In this document: positions 51,076-62,639 of the stretch, piece after piece
Layout: each line of letters opens with the position of its first letter
How positions within the stretch are numbered: the first letter of the stretch is position 1
Assembly (NCBI RefSeq): GCF_963676685.1
Contig: NC_092345.1
Span: 27,737,585 to 27,801,584 of the forward strand
Length of the DNA: 64,000 bases
Direction: 5' to 3'
Source: Mytilus edulis
Lineage: Eukaryota > Mollusca > Bivalvia > Mytilida > Mytilidae
Program-made: the position numbers and the translations under genes
Notes under the pieces: model-generated
What the model saw: only the letters and a program-made list of their open reading frames with translations
What the model was told of the DNA's origin: nothing
Database searches by the model: none

Positions 51076-51624
51076 TAAGAATGGGGTATTATGTGGTCAA
51101 TTCAGTACTTTCCTGATTTCACAGACTTTACAGTTGGGACCTATATTATTTAAGTAGTTTAAACATGCACTCGAGAATGTATTTATATCCATATGGAACT
51201 TCCAGGCTTTCACTGAATTTGCAGTTATTTCGACAACTGAGCATACACAAGTTATAAGCCCTTAACAAAAAATAAAATAAAACTAGTAGTCACCCGAAAA
51301 ATTCAGCCTCACCCTTTTGTCGACTCTCTCAGCCGCGCGACCGAATTATTCGGTTTACTGGTACGGTTGTTTACAAATCAGTGCGCTTATTAATTTCGAC
51401 CACTTTGACACGATACTACTAGTTAAATGTACTTTCGTAACCATATCACAGACAAAGAACAGGTTTTAATAAAGTTTTATTTTGCATCTGTCACATGTTC
51501 ATTCTTTTTATTAATGACTAGAAAATTACCATTGAACATCATAATAATTATTCGGATTTATTAGGGGTTAATTGTTTTTAGAAATGGGCCTGTGGTAATG
51601 TTATCAATGAATATTTGAATAATT

Positions 51625-51855
51625 CACAGTTATAAATAGCATTTATATAGGACAGTATACTAGTAAAGCATTATAACTTTAATATTCATATGCAGTTTGA
51701 ACAAATAGTCTTTTAACAGATTTTACTAAACAATTATAAATAGCATTTATGATATAGAACAATATACAATTATAAATAGCATTTATGATATAGAACAATA
51801 TACTATTAAAAATTATATAAATATAATATTCATATGCCGTTCGAATAAATCTCCT
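51625..51855 (+). repeat. Tandem repeat, 44 bp and longer units
   Basis: TTATAAATAGCATTTATGAT with AGAACAATATAC occurs twice in tandem (about 51731-51805), with an older relative at 51630. ATAATATTCATATGC.GTT is repeated on the flanks. Confidence 0.7.
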
Positions 51856-52222
51856 CTTTTAACAGGTTGATTTATAATTTGATGCTAAATATTTTGTAAG
51901 AACATGAAAGCCAAAAGCTTCAGAAACTATATCGGTCTTATCTTTCAAATTACATGGATATGAAATAAACGTTTGAAATGATGGACATGAACGATAAGAA
52001 ATTAAATCAAATAATATACGAGTTTCAACATTGTAGTATTAACTGCCTACTGGAAATAAAAGAGATGTTTTCTGTAATTCATATACATTCTTCACATGTA
52101 TAATTTAGGGAAAGATATAATCTATGTTTACTTATTTTGTGCAATCATTCTGAGAAAAGGAAAACTATTTTGAATAACAAATATTGTGAGAGAGTAGATT
52201 AATATCTATGGTACAACCCAAA

Positions 52223-52800
52223 GTAAAAGGAGTAGGTCCGGTAGGGGCCTATTTTGGCCTCAACTGATGAAAGATTTTGTACATTTTTTAAACACTTAAG
52301 TGTCTACTTCAGTCGATTCAATTAGTATCTATGAAAGATTTGAACTGATTTAGTCATTTCAGACGCTCATATTCAAGCTTAAATATAAAAAATCTATCAA
52401 ATAAGCCATAATATGTCACTTTTCAGATAGTTTTTGTCAAAAATGAAAGTGGTCGCATCCGTGATCACCCTCAGTCTTTATATATGTTATGTATTATCAT
52501 CAAATACAACTTACATATAAATATTAAGAATGAACACGAATGCGGTCACTTCCATTTAAGACGAAAACCGTCTAAAATTTAACACAAATGCTAAAATTGT
52601 GAGGATTTCAGTAATTTAGCATGACTTTAGGATGCTTATACCCGATATATGTGCATTGTATTGTCAAAAACAGCCCATATTTATGTAGCAGAAGTATTCT
52701 ACTTTCCAATAAATAGCTCAAAGTTTACATTATAACAATTTTGCAAAACTGATATATTTTGGGGCCAAAAAGGGGTCTTACTGAACCTACTCCTTTACCG
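52223..52800. mobile_element. About 575 bp non-autonomous element with inverted ends
   Basis: The left end GTAAAAGGAGTAGGTCCGGT and the reverse complement of the right end (GTAAAGGAGTAGGTTCAGTA) match and continue through GGCCT/CCCTTTTTGGCC for about 38 bp. The inside is AT-rich with no transposase. No target duplication is clear. Confidence 0.7.
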
Positions 52801-53027
52801 GTATCTTGTTTTAGCCAATTAAATCTAACAGTATTGAAAAAGGGATAAAACCGAATGAAAGCATGGCTCAAACATATCTCGACATACAAGTACGAGAATA
52901 CAACTGTCAAATTTTATAACGAATTTAACATTTTCAAAACAGTGCACAGACATTCTAGACTGTTGTTTCCTTTTTTTTCTCAAATCTGAAACTATCTCCT
53001 TAGTTATGAACAAATGTAACAGTTAGG

Positions 53028-53600
53028 AATATGATTCCTTGATTACAGAATATGAGTCCTTGATTACAGACTATGATTCCTTGATTACAGAATATGATTC
53101 CTTGATTACAGAATATGATTCCTTGATTACAGAATATGAGTCCTTGATTACAGACTATGATTCCTTGATTACAGAATATGAGTCCTTGATTACAGAATAT
53201 GATTCCTTGATTACAGAATATGAGTCCTTGATTACAGAATATGAGTCCTTGATTACAGAATATGATTCCTTGATTACAGAATATGAGTTCTTGATTACAG
53301 AATATGATTCCTTGATTACAGAATATGATTCCTTAATTACAGAATATGATTCCTTGATTACAGAATATGATTCCTTGATTACAGAATATGAGTCCTTGAT
53401 TACAGAATATGATTCCTTGATTACAGAATATGATTCCTTGATTACAGAATATGATTCCTTGATTACAGACTATGATTCCTTGATTACAGAATATGATTCC
53501 TTGATTACAGAATATGATTCTTTGATTACATAATATGATTCCTTGATTAAAGAATATGATTCCTTGATTACATAATATGATTCCTTGATTACAGAATATA
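53028..53600 (+). repeat. Minisatellite, 21 bp unit, about 27 copies
   Basis: The unit is GATTACAGAATATGATTCCTT, over 95% conserved. Variation is almost limited to GAT/GAG and GAA/GAC changes. The period is a multiple of three and the units lack a stop, so one frame stays open for 164 codons as a seven-residue repeat. There is no other coding evidence. Confidence 0.95.
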
Positions 53601-54207
53601 ATTACAGTTTCTTAAAAACAAAATGAAAAGACCATTACTATATTTGTACAGCCTGCACTTATCAAAATATAAACCTCCTTTCGGACAAGATTTGACTGAC
53701 CTCAAAATGACTGAAACAAGTTATTGTAATACTGTTTTCCTCGGTGGGGGATACATGATTTTACACCAGTTATTGAAATAAAGAACAACACTTTTTTATA
53801 ACCGTTACATCAATTTTATACTACATGCATATGTCCTGTTAGAAGACATTCTTAATTGATCGAAAATGACGTATCTTCAAAGTATTTAGTGTTACAACAC
53901 AATACGTCGTGTAATACAAGAAATTAAATTAAAAAAACATCTCTTTTCCTTTAATTTGATATGGGAAATGTTTAAGTACACATTGCTTATTCAGCAAGTT
54001 AAAGATACAAACGCTATATATATAAAATGTATTGCTCTTTGAAGACAAACAATATAAGGTTGCATGTGGTATCATTCTTGGATCTTGAACCTAGCTCTGA
54101 TTCGCATAACTCGTGTCTGTACTTTGAGGAATGAGAACAAGCCTAGTATAAATAGAAAGCAATGTTAAATAAGTAGCATCAACCTTTCTCGTCATAGAGA
54201 AGATTTC
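53601..54207. other. Intergenic, no feature seen
   Basis: No gene or repeat recognised. Confidence 0.5.
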
Positions 54208-54430
54208 ATCCTTAAAGAAATGTCATATGTGGAGCAGGATGTCCTTACTATTCGGGAGCACCCGATATCACGTTTATGGTTGGTTTCGTGTTTTCGTGTT
54301 GCTCAGTCTTTAGTTTTGTATGTTGTGTTTTGAGTTCTATTGTTTGTCTGTTTGATACTTCGTTTTTAGCAATGGTGCTGTCGGTTTATTAACGACTTAT
54401 GAGTTTGAATATCCATTTGGTGTCTTTCGC
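54208..54430 (-). repeat. Dispersed repeat family D, minus orientation
   Basis: It reads ATGTGGAGCAGGATG, GTGTTGCTCAGTCTTTAG, TATTGTTTGTCTGTTTG and TTTTTAGCAATGGTGCTGTC, the reverse complement of the copies at 1834 and 27415. Confidence 0.7.
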
Positions 54431-55702
54431 GACTCTTTTGAGGGGGGTAATACTATTAGCTTTCACGTAAATATACTCTTAGAAATAAAAATAAAATTGG
54501 TTTGATATGAATGTGATATTGGCCACTGGGTGTTAAAAATGTTCAATTAGATTCCATTAAGAACTGTCATATTTCAGTCAAGCATAATTTTTTTTTGTTA
54601 TAAATCTTTCTAAAATGTATTTCCTGATTTTATTCCTACGTTTGCGTGTAGTACCTCTTTTGTTTCATGTTATATAAAATATAAATAAATCTATATACCC
54701 AGGTGCATCATATTTCTAACAGCAACAGCAGACGATTCAGCACGCGGAGAGTGGGAAAATCTGTTACACTTTCTAACTGATACGCAGTGTCAAATTTCAT
54801 TCATACATATTTTACTTGTACTTCTATTATTTTTGATCAATTTGATTGAGACAATCAGTGAAGGTCATTTAAATACAGATAAATTTTTCAATATTTCTAT
54901 AAATTTATAATTGAAAATTAAATAAATTTTGGTGAAAATAAGTTGTATCCGTCGACGTTTCATATTTTTGTACAAATTCACTTAATTTTTCAATTTCGTC
55001 ATAGATTCCATACATAAACTATCTTCTATCTGACAATATTTCGGTCACGGTTTTGTAGTGCTCTTGACTGTGACACGTGCTATTGAAATCAACCAATGGA
55101 TGACAAAATGATGTTCTCTGTAAATCGACCTTGGGCATGTTTTTCGAAATTATCCTTAGGCATGTCCCAAAATATACCTCATGACACACATTAGAACTAT
55201 CATAGGACCCTAATACTGTAAATCAAAGTTGTCCTAAAACAGCACGTGACACTGTTGATGTGATCTATTGTACTAGTAAATATTTTTAATTATGCATTCC
55301 TTTAATCATCTTTCTGTATAATTGAATAGTTGTCTAATTTCAACGACTTCACACAAATAAGTTCCATTTCTTGTATTATACATGGTATCAGAAAATTTAC
55401 AATTGATAAAATCAAACAAATTCATTCCAAAGAAAAAAATGTAGACAACTCGTTCACCTATACAGTTCAACAATCAATCATGGTTATTTCCTTAAGCTAT
55501 TAAATTCTATGGGAACTCATCCAATGGTTAACCTCAGAATAAGTTTAATATAAAATTTGATGTCTTGAGACATCCCCCCTTCCCCCTGTAGATCCAAAAA
55601 TGCTCAAACATATCATGAAGCTCCAACACAAATCTCTAAATTCTAAACATGCATCTTGTTGTATTATATACAGAATGTTCAAAATATATACCATAATATA
55701 TA
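54431..55702. other. Intergenic, no feature seen
   Basis: AT-rich; no gene. A short match to the miR-10 core at 55584 was rejected. Confidence 0.45.
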
Positions 55703-55812
55703 TATAAATTTGAGATTGGAAATGGGAATATCTTAAAGAGAAAACAACCCGACCAAGGCGCAGACAACAGCCGAAGGCCACCAATTGGTCTTCAACGCAG
55801 CATGTAACGCAT
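55703..55812 (+). repeat. Dispersed repeat family B
   Basis: It contains AAATTTGAGATTGGAAATGG, ACAACCCGACCAAGGCGCAG and CCACCAATTGGTCTTCAACG. Confidence 0.8.
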
Positions 55813-56761
55813 GACTTTTTATCTCTGTGCATACATTATATATCATTACTTCTAAATATTTGACTGTCATTTGCAGAAACAAAATGTGCTAATCAATTTG
55901 TTTTTGCAGATATCGACCCATATTAAGGAATTGAGTTCCAATATTAAACAGTCTTTAAATAAGGAAATATATCTGCGCATATCATAAGGTATGAAACCAC
56001 TAATTCATAGCCCCATTGCCTTCTAAGGCATGTGAAAGATAGAATCAAAGCAGTATATATATAAAGAAACAATAACATACTCTGGTCTATATCAATTTAT
56101 TAAAGAAATAAGAAAGTTACGAAATAAATTGCATCCCCCTAAACATAGTTATACGCCTGTTTGATGTCAGGGACCCCAACATCTATTGAATTGCACCCTT
56201 TGCTATGTTAAGCATTTTACTTATTAAGCATAAGCTATCATAGCACGACAAAGTGTAAAGACAGTATTCTCGCATTTTCAACATTTCTGCTAAAGAGGTT
56301 ACGTTTTCTATTATGATTTGTTTGACAAGACAGAGGATTGCTGCTTACAAAGGTTTAAAGTGCAACATGGATTTTAAGGACTGTCTCAATTATTCTAAGA
56401 TTCCAAGGGTTCCTAGTGGTAAAATTGAAGCATTCTTCTGAAATTTTACAGACATGTCGTCGTTTGACCATTATTAAGGGCATACAATACAGTTTTGATC
56501 TCATATTGAAATTTTGATGAAGATTTGTATATAGGCTATTTTTTACAGGATTAAATCAAATATGCAATAAAGAAAAAAATAATCCATGTGCTACTTTTTG
56601 TGTAAAATGAGGTCGACATTTCAGATATTTGTCCAAATTCCGGATTTGTTGACGTATTTTTCCTTTCGAAAGAATATCTGTTTCATAAATGACACGAAAT
56701 GTATGTTCAATTTGTCATTACCACAATACAGTCATGTTTTAGTCGAATATGTTGAACTTCT
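55813..56761. other. Intergenic, no feature seen
   Basis: No gene or clear repeat. Confidence 0.5.
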
Positions 56762-57261
56762 CGGGCCTGTTTATCGAAGCTCTCTTAGGATTAGGACGTG
56801 TCCTAAGACCAACTTAGGACACATCTTAGCCCTAAGTGGGTTTAACAAACATGTCTCAACTTTGGAAAATCCTAGGAATTGTCCTAACTTTAGGATACCA
56901 ATTTAGGTGTCTTAAGATGGTCTTAGGATGGTCCTAACTTTAGGATATATCATTCAATTTCGCCTTTTGATCATTTTCACACGTATTGTTGTTTTTACCA
57001 GTAGTAAAATAGTATAGTTGAAATACTCAAGATTTATATGAAAAATGCACGAGATTTGTCTTTGGACTGTCAAATATTGAAACCTTGACACTTCGAATTC
57101 AACTCACTCAAAACATGTAATGATTTTTACCGATTATATATCTAGTTTACAATTAGTTTGTTAAATTTTTATATACTGCAGCTGTGCTATTGGAGCAGTC
57201 AAATTGCATTGACCGTATATCCATAGGACGGAACTTAGGAAAGTTTCGATAAACAGGCCCG
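56762..57261. mobile_element. 500 bp MITE with GGGCCTGTTTATCGAA ends
   Basis: The left end CGGGCCTGTTTATCGAAGCT and the reverse complement of the right end match for about 17 bp, then imperfectly for about 20 more. The left third is packed with TTAGGAC/GTCCTAA motifs in both orientations. Elements with similar GGCCTGTTT ends are common in invertebrate genomes (from memory). No target duplication is clear. Confidence 0.7.
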
Positions 57262-58904
57262 TTGTTTATCTTGGATGAGTTGCAGAAAAAAAACAATAAT
57301 GCATAATATGAATTCCTGCACAAAACACGTGTTCTGGGATATATATTCACCAGAATTCTTTGTGACCAACAATTTCAATTTGGAAAGCAGAAAATGATAT
57401 GTTTGGGAGCATGAAAACTAGAAGGTATTATACTAGTGTTTAGCAAAATCTTGATTTAAGACGTACGTCTGTTTATAGTGTCCAATATAGTCTGCAAATG
57501 TATATCTTTTTTTAAATGTGTTTTACTTTAGCATTCAGTTTAATGAATTGATTTTCTGAACTCATTTTATTTCTAGTTTCAAAATATTTTTTTATCAATG
57601 TTCATCATGCCATGAATGTTGTTAAAATTCAAAATTTAATATAATAAAAAAAAAAAAAGATAAAAAAAATCCCGATTTATCAAACAAAATTGTTTGTAAA
57701 TCAAATTTTACATAAACATATATATATACTTTTTAGCAAGCATTTTGGCCCCCCAAAAAAGTTAACAAACTCGCCAGGATTAAGATAAATGCATATAACT
57801 GAGGCCTTACAACGCTTTCACACAATTGGTCTAGTTTTAGGACATGAAACCTAAAACGAAAATGAACAAAGCTGATCAATGTAACAGTGAGAACAGTCGT
57901 TCAACAGATCTGACCATAGTGGTCATTATTCGATGATTGACAGGTCTAGGAAAGAGAAACTATTTTGACAGCAATGTAAACAAAGCGTGAAATGAGCTCG
58001 AGCATAGTTCCCAAGTTTGTAAACAACACCATTGAACAATGATAGTTTGTATCTGATGGACATTGTCCGAATCTGAAGTGGTCGGTGATTGTTAGTTTGT
58101 TTTTAGTCAGTTTCGTCTAGCTGTGATATCGTGTTGATTTAATACAATTATGTTTGATAAATAACAAAGTGGAAGGCAGCGAAGAGTGTTGGTACTTGAA
58201 CACAGCAATGTGTTCTTTTACATACATTATAGCATTGTTGTTCATTTGATTGGAGATTCATTATAGCAGTTTTGTTATTTAATTGAAGGAAATGCAAAAA
58301 TAGCAATGATTTTTATATGATGTAGGTCTTGTTAAGTACACAACAATAAACATTTTGATACAATTTTATTTTTCTAAATGTACATTTGCGAGTATTAATT
58401 GTATTTTCAAAATGTCCCCCTTTGGATACCTTAAATGAAATTCCGTTCCGTTCCGTAAAGTACCAATAGCCAAACGAACTATATATATTGCCAAGCTTTG
58501 CATGGATTATAAATAATATATAACATTTTGACGGATGTACGATAGATAACAAAATTGTTATAAAAAAAAGCATGTTTTACGAAATGGATCAACAAGGATA
58601 CTGGTTGTTTTGTTTGTATTTTTTTTGGGGGGGGGAGGGGGGGGGGGGGGGTGTTCTTGTGAGTGATTGTACATTTTGTCTGAAAATAATGTATTTTTTT
58701 CAAAACAAGGCACCAGATTGAATAACTGCATACTGAACGGACGTAATCAGCTAGTCTTTAATGTTATTCAGCTTCATGTCGTTTTTCTGTAATATTTGCC
58801 ACTGGACAAAGATTCTATAAATCCCCTTACAGGTTAGAAGAAAAATGTTTCAGATAAATCAAACAAGCTAGAATTAACCATGAATTTTAATCTAACGACG
58901 ATTG
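57262..58904. other. Intergenic, one poly-G tract
   Basis: AT-rich, including an A-run near 57645. No gene. It contains the poly-G tract listed separately. Confidence 0.5.
58627..58651 (+). repeat. Poly-G tract (25 bases, one A)
   Basis: A run of G interrupted once by A, preceded by a T run. It could form a G-quadruplex. The length in the assembly is unreliable. Confidence 0.9.
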
Positions 58905-59200
58905 TCTTTACGTGACACTTTCCTGCATCAAAACATTCCTTTATCATGTGATATTTATTATCTTGCCTATGAATTTCTTTTATCACGTGACACAATGCAT
59001 GCTTCCAAACTTTCCGTTATCACGTGACACTATTCTGCCACTAAACTTTCCTTTATCACGTGATATAATCCTGCATCTAAATTTCCTTTACCACGTGACA
59101 CTTTATCATGCTTCCAAACTTTCCTTTATCACGTTACACTACCCTACCACTTAACTTTCCTTTATCACGTGACACTATCCAGCCTCTAAACTTTCTTTAG
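58905..59200 (+). repeat. Tandem array of E-box units, period 36-39 bp
   Basis: The unit is about CTTTCCTTTATCACGTGACA followed by 'ctatcctgcctctaaa'. Eight units place an E-box at 58909 (TACGTG), 58945 (CATGTG), 58984, 59021, 59057, 59092 (all CACGTG), 59130 (CACGTT) and 59166 (CACGTG). CACGTG within TCACGTGA is the preferred site of USF/MITF/TFE-type bHLH-ZIP factors, so binding is possible but unproven. Confidence 0.9.
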
Positions 59201-60013
59201 CATAACACATACAGTGTATTCTACAATAGCATTTCATGATTTACGCGACCAACAATGATAATTTTCTATGAAACTCAGTGCAACATCAAAAGTGTAATTG
59301 AAACAATTTAAAACCCAAATTTTCGTCATTGGAAACACAAATACTGTGCTTTCCTCTATTTTTTTTGCTACTATCAAGCCTCTAAACTTTCCTTTATTAC
59401 GTGAAATTATCCAGCCTCTAAACTTCCCTTTGGCATAACACATACAGTGTATCTTGCTATAGCATTTATTTAAGCGACCAACAATGAGAATTTTCTATGA
59501 AACTCAGTGCAACATCAAAAGTGTAATTGAAACAATTTAAAACCAAAATTTTCGTCATTGGAAACACAAATACTGTGCTTTCCTCTATTTTTTTGATGCT
59601 ATCAAGCCTCTAAACTTCCCTTTATCACGTGATATTATCCATCCTGTAAACTTTCCTTTGGCATAACACATACAGCGCATCCTGCTATAGCATTTATTTA
59701 AGCGACCAACAATGAGAATTTTCTATGAAACTCAGTGCAACATCAAAAGTGTAATTGAAATAACTCAAAACCAAAATTTTCGTCATTTTAAACACAAACA
59801 CTGTGCTTTCCTTTATCTAATGATATAAACTTTTTTTTTTTATCACGTGACGCTATCCTGCCTCTAAACTTTCCTTTAACATAACACACACAGCTAAAGC
59901 ATTTATTTAAGCAACCAAAAAGGATAATATTTTACATACGTAAAAACCTGTGCAACATAAAAAAATGAAATTTAAATAACTCAAAATCTAAATTTTTCGT
60001 CATTTGAAATACA
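59201..60013 (+). repeat. Tandem repeat, about 230 bp unit, 3.6 copies
   Basis: Units start at 59201, 59434, 59662 and 59880 (CATAACACATACAG). Each contains AACAATGAGAATTTTCTATG, CAGTGCAACATCAAAAGTG and ATTTTCGTCATTGGAAACAC. The first three end with an E-box unit like those upstream (TTACGTGA, CACGTG 59626, CACGTG 59844). The last is cut short where the tRNA-like gene begins. Confidence 0.85.
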
Positions 60014-60085
60014 AACACTGTAGCTCAGATGATAGAGCACCAGTTTCATGACTGGAGGTCAAGGGTTCGAATCCCTTCAGTGTTG
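60014..60085 (+). tRNA. tRNA-Met(CAT)-like gene, probably not fully functional
   Basis: Acceptor stem AACACTG pairs perfectly with CAGTGTT (7 bp). D stem GCTC/GAGC, T stem AAGGG/CCCTT and T loop TTCGAAT are intact, and the Pol III B box GGTTCGAATCC is canonical. The anticodon arm is 16 bases instead of 17: CCAGT/ACTGG leaves a 6-base loop TTCATG with CAT as the likely anticodon. In the D loop, G19 appears replaced by A, losing the usual pairing with C56. A T7 run at 60091-60097 could end Pol III transcription. It may be a decayed tRNA-Met or a tRNA-derived repeat head. Confidence 0.65.
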
Positions 60086-60090
60086 TCAAG

Positions 60091-60097
60091 TTTTTTT
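60091..60097 (+). terminator. Pol III terminator (T7)
   Basis: Seven T residues starting six bases after the tRNA-like gene. Confidence 0.55.
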
Positions 60098-62254
60098 CTA
60101 ATGTGACTCAAAAGAAGACCTTTTTATAAGATATTTGACTTCCCTTTAATATAATTTCCGCAAGTCTTTTCTATTTTATCTAAGTCATATTATTGATCGT
60201 GATAACCAAAAGCTTATAGCTTTATAGACTTGTGTAAATATTTGGCTGCATACTATGGTCTTTACAGTAACATATAATCTAGTTCAATTGCATACAACGC
60301 ACAAAATCGACGCAGTCACGGGTGAATCTGATGTTTTTAGTATGAACAGAATTTAAAAATTTCCCTATTTTTGCGATCCCCTTAATTTTTATCAAACTGC
60401 TTAATATTTAGTTTTCTGCTTTAATCATTTAAAACAGGAATCTTTTTAATGTCTAGGACGCATGCATACTTATTAATCATCAGTATATATATATATATAT
60501 AGATTATGCATGTGTTATTGAATACTACCAATTCTATATTTTGTATATAAAACAATCCATTCTGTCAATAAACGTAGCAATGCTATACAAAAGGGAAGTT
60601 TTATTTAAAAACAAAACCAACAGACTACAATGTTTTGGTTGAATGATTGATTTTACATTTGTCAATTTTAATTCATCAAATCTTATGTAGGTATGTTCTA
60701 GATTGACGTGGAATGTAACGGTAGTAAATAGGTAAAAAGTGCATCGATTTGTTCTTTTTGATTGAATGCAGAATAAAAGGTCAAAAGCCATGTCAGTTTC
60801 GACAGGTGCAAGAACTATACATGAATGATTGGCAGTTTGTACGCTTCTATCTATTCAGAAAGTGCACTTAATGTTAAACAAAATGTACAAAAGATGAGCT
60901 GCACTTTTTCGCCGACGAAACTTTATTTATCATCTCATAATTAACTAAAAGTCGTTTTGGGCGACGAAATTTGAATACACAAAGATGAGGATGGACAAAC
61001 AGCAATACCTGGAATCATCTAAATTTGTATTATAATGTCGATATGTCAAATATGTTATGCATATTCAAACGAGATCAAATTAAACAAAAAACAAAACATG
61101 GTCTGCAACGTTATCAGACCTAAATGGCTCAGGGGACTGGAAATATAAACTGCCACAAAAGTGGTTTATCAATAAAGACTTAAATTTTGTCTCAAAACAA
61201 GTACTGTAGTCTATATCGAAATGCATTTAATAAAGTTTTAACCTGAGGCTTGTAAGTTTGTATAGTGTATGGCGTTCGTCCCCATAGAGCATTGCATTTT
61301 ACGTTCAACTTCTAAACGGACGTGGATGCGTGTTTATACATCCAGCACAGAAACACGGATACAATGAACGAAGCTGGGATTTTGATGCCGGAGGCCGATG
61401 TCGATGTCAAAGTATTTGTATATCCCAGTCACAATTGTATTTTAATACATACCAAATGCTGTCTAGTACAATTAAAATGTGTATCAATATGAAACATGAA
61501 TACGATGTTAGCTTTCTTACAGAATTTGAATTGCATGCATGGAAGCTGAGTGTTTCTGACTTCTATTTGTAAATCTTTCACATTTCAGTTTAACAAACGG
61601 GTATTTACAAAGTATTATACAAATTGTGCGCTGTGATGTACAGATAAAACTGAAATTCCGAATTAAGCCATTCGACCATCCATAAACAGCATGCTAAAAT
61701 AAAAGTTCAAAAGGTGCTTGAATTTAAATTATTTAAGGTGTTAATAGTTGAAGGCATCACAATGGGCATTTGCTTGGTGTTTTGTGAAGTAATTTCTGTG
61801 TGAAAACGGATCCATTCATTTGTATTCATGTCAACAAATTATTTCAATTTTGTCCATTCCGAGTATTGCCACGTTAGTTCACCCATGACAACACCAGTCA
61901 ATGTTAAACACAGGTTTGTTTGATAGGTGTCAAAACCTGAGCGTTTCAATGACTTACAAACATTCAACTCACCGGAAGAACATTTTATAGGTCCATTCAT
62001 ACGGTCTTCTGTTTATTAAATTGAGATATCCACATTTTTAAGTGGACAAGTAACGGGAAAGCATTACGGGATTTTTGTATATGCTCAGTCGACCAATTAT
62101 AAAAATATCTTATGAATTTTTATGGGCATTTTTTAATCGGCTAGCACGGATCTTTGAAGGACGATATAGGTACATCATCTTATGCGACATGCCAGTAGAG
62201 TTCACGTTGTTCTTCGTCAACCCAAATCAGCTTTATTTAGTTGCAGATTTGATG
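60098..62254. other. Intergenic, no feature seen
   Basis: AT-rich with a TA microsatellite at about 60483-60502. Frames of up to 85 codons lack any recognisable domain. Confidence 0.45.
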
Positions 62255-62420
62255 GATGTTCAACAATCAAAAGTAAAATCACAAAAATACCGAACTCCGA
62301 GAAATATTCAAAATGGAAAGTCCCCAATCAAACTGCAAAATCAAAAGCTTAAACACAACAAACGAATGGACAACTATTAAATTCCTGACTAGGTATATAT
62401 ATACAGGCATTTTCTTATTG
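62255..62420 (+). repeat. Dispersed repeat family E
   Basis: It contains ACCGAACTCCGAGAAATATT, GGAAAGTCCCCAATCAAACT and AAACGAATGGACAACTATTA, ending near ACAGGCATTTTC. It makes up the 3' half of an otherwise chance 101-codon frame (62075-62380). Confidence 0.65.
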
Positions 62421-62639
62421 TATTCAATGAGTTACTCTATATAGCACTGTCATAATGAATTTGAATTTCACTTTGGTTTTTCGTTTGCCTTTTATTTTCC
62501 GAAGTCAGTTTCAGGACTGTAATAATCATTATGCGGGGTATTTTTTCTTCTTATGAGTTTGTGAAAGGTGAAGCAGGCATGTAGACATCTTCCAAGAAAT
62601 TGTCTTCCGATAGTTAGACCAGACTTATTATAGAAGATT

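Noticed and set aside
53039-53533. 164-codon frame of seven-residue repeats (ITEYDSL type)
   Set aside because: It is the 21 bp minisatellite read in one of its open frames; a period divisible by three guarantees this. No promoter, splice or domain evidence.
53028-53600. CRISPR-like regular repeat pattern
   Set aside because: There are no unique spacers; the units are directly adjacent and the genome is animal.
55584-55595. CCCTGTAGATCC, identical to the core of miR-10, a microRNA found in Hox clusters
   Set aside because: Neither flank can fold into a precursor hairpin with a matching star arm, and the usual position of mir-10 is between Hox4 and Hox5.
61330-61572. 80-codon frame
   Set aside because: No recognisable domain, no splice or codon-use support, and composition like the surrounding DNA.
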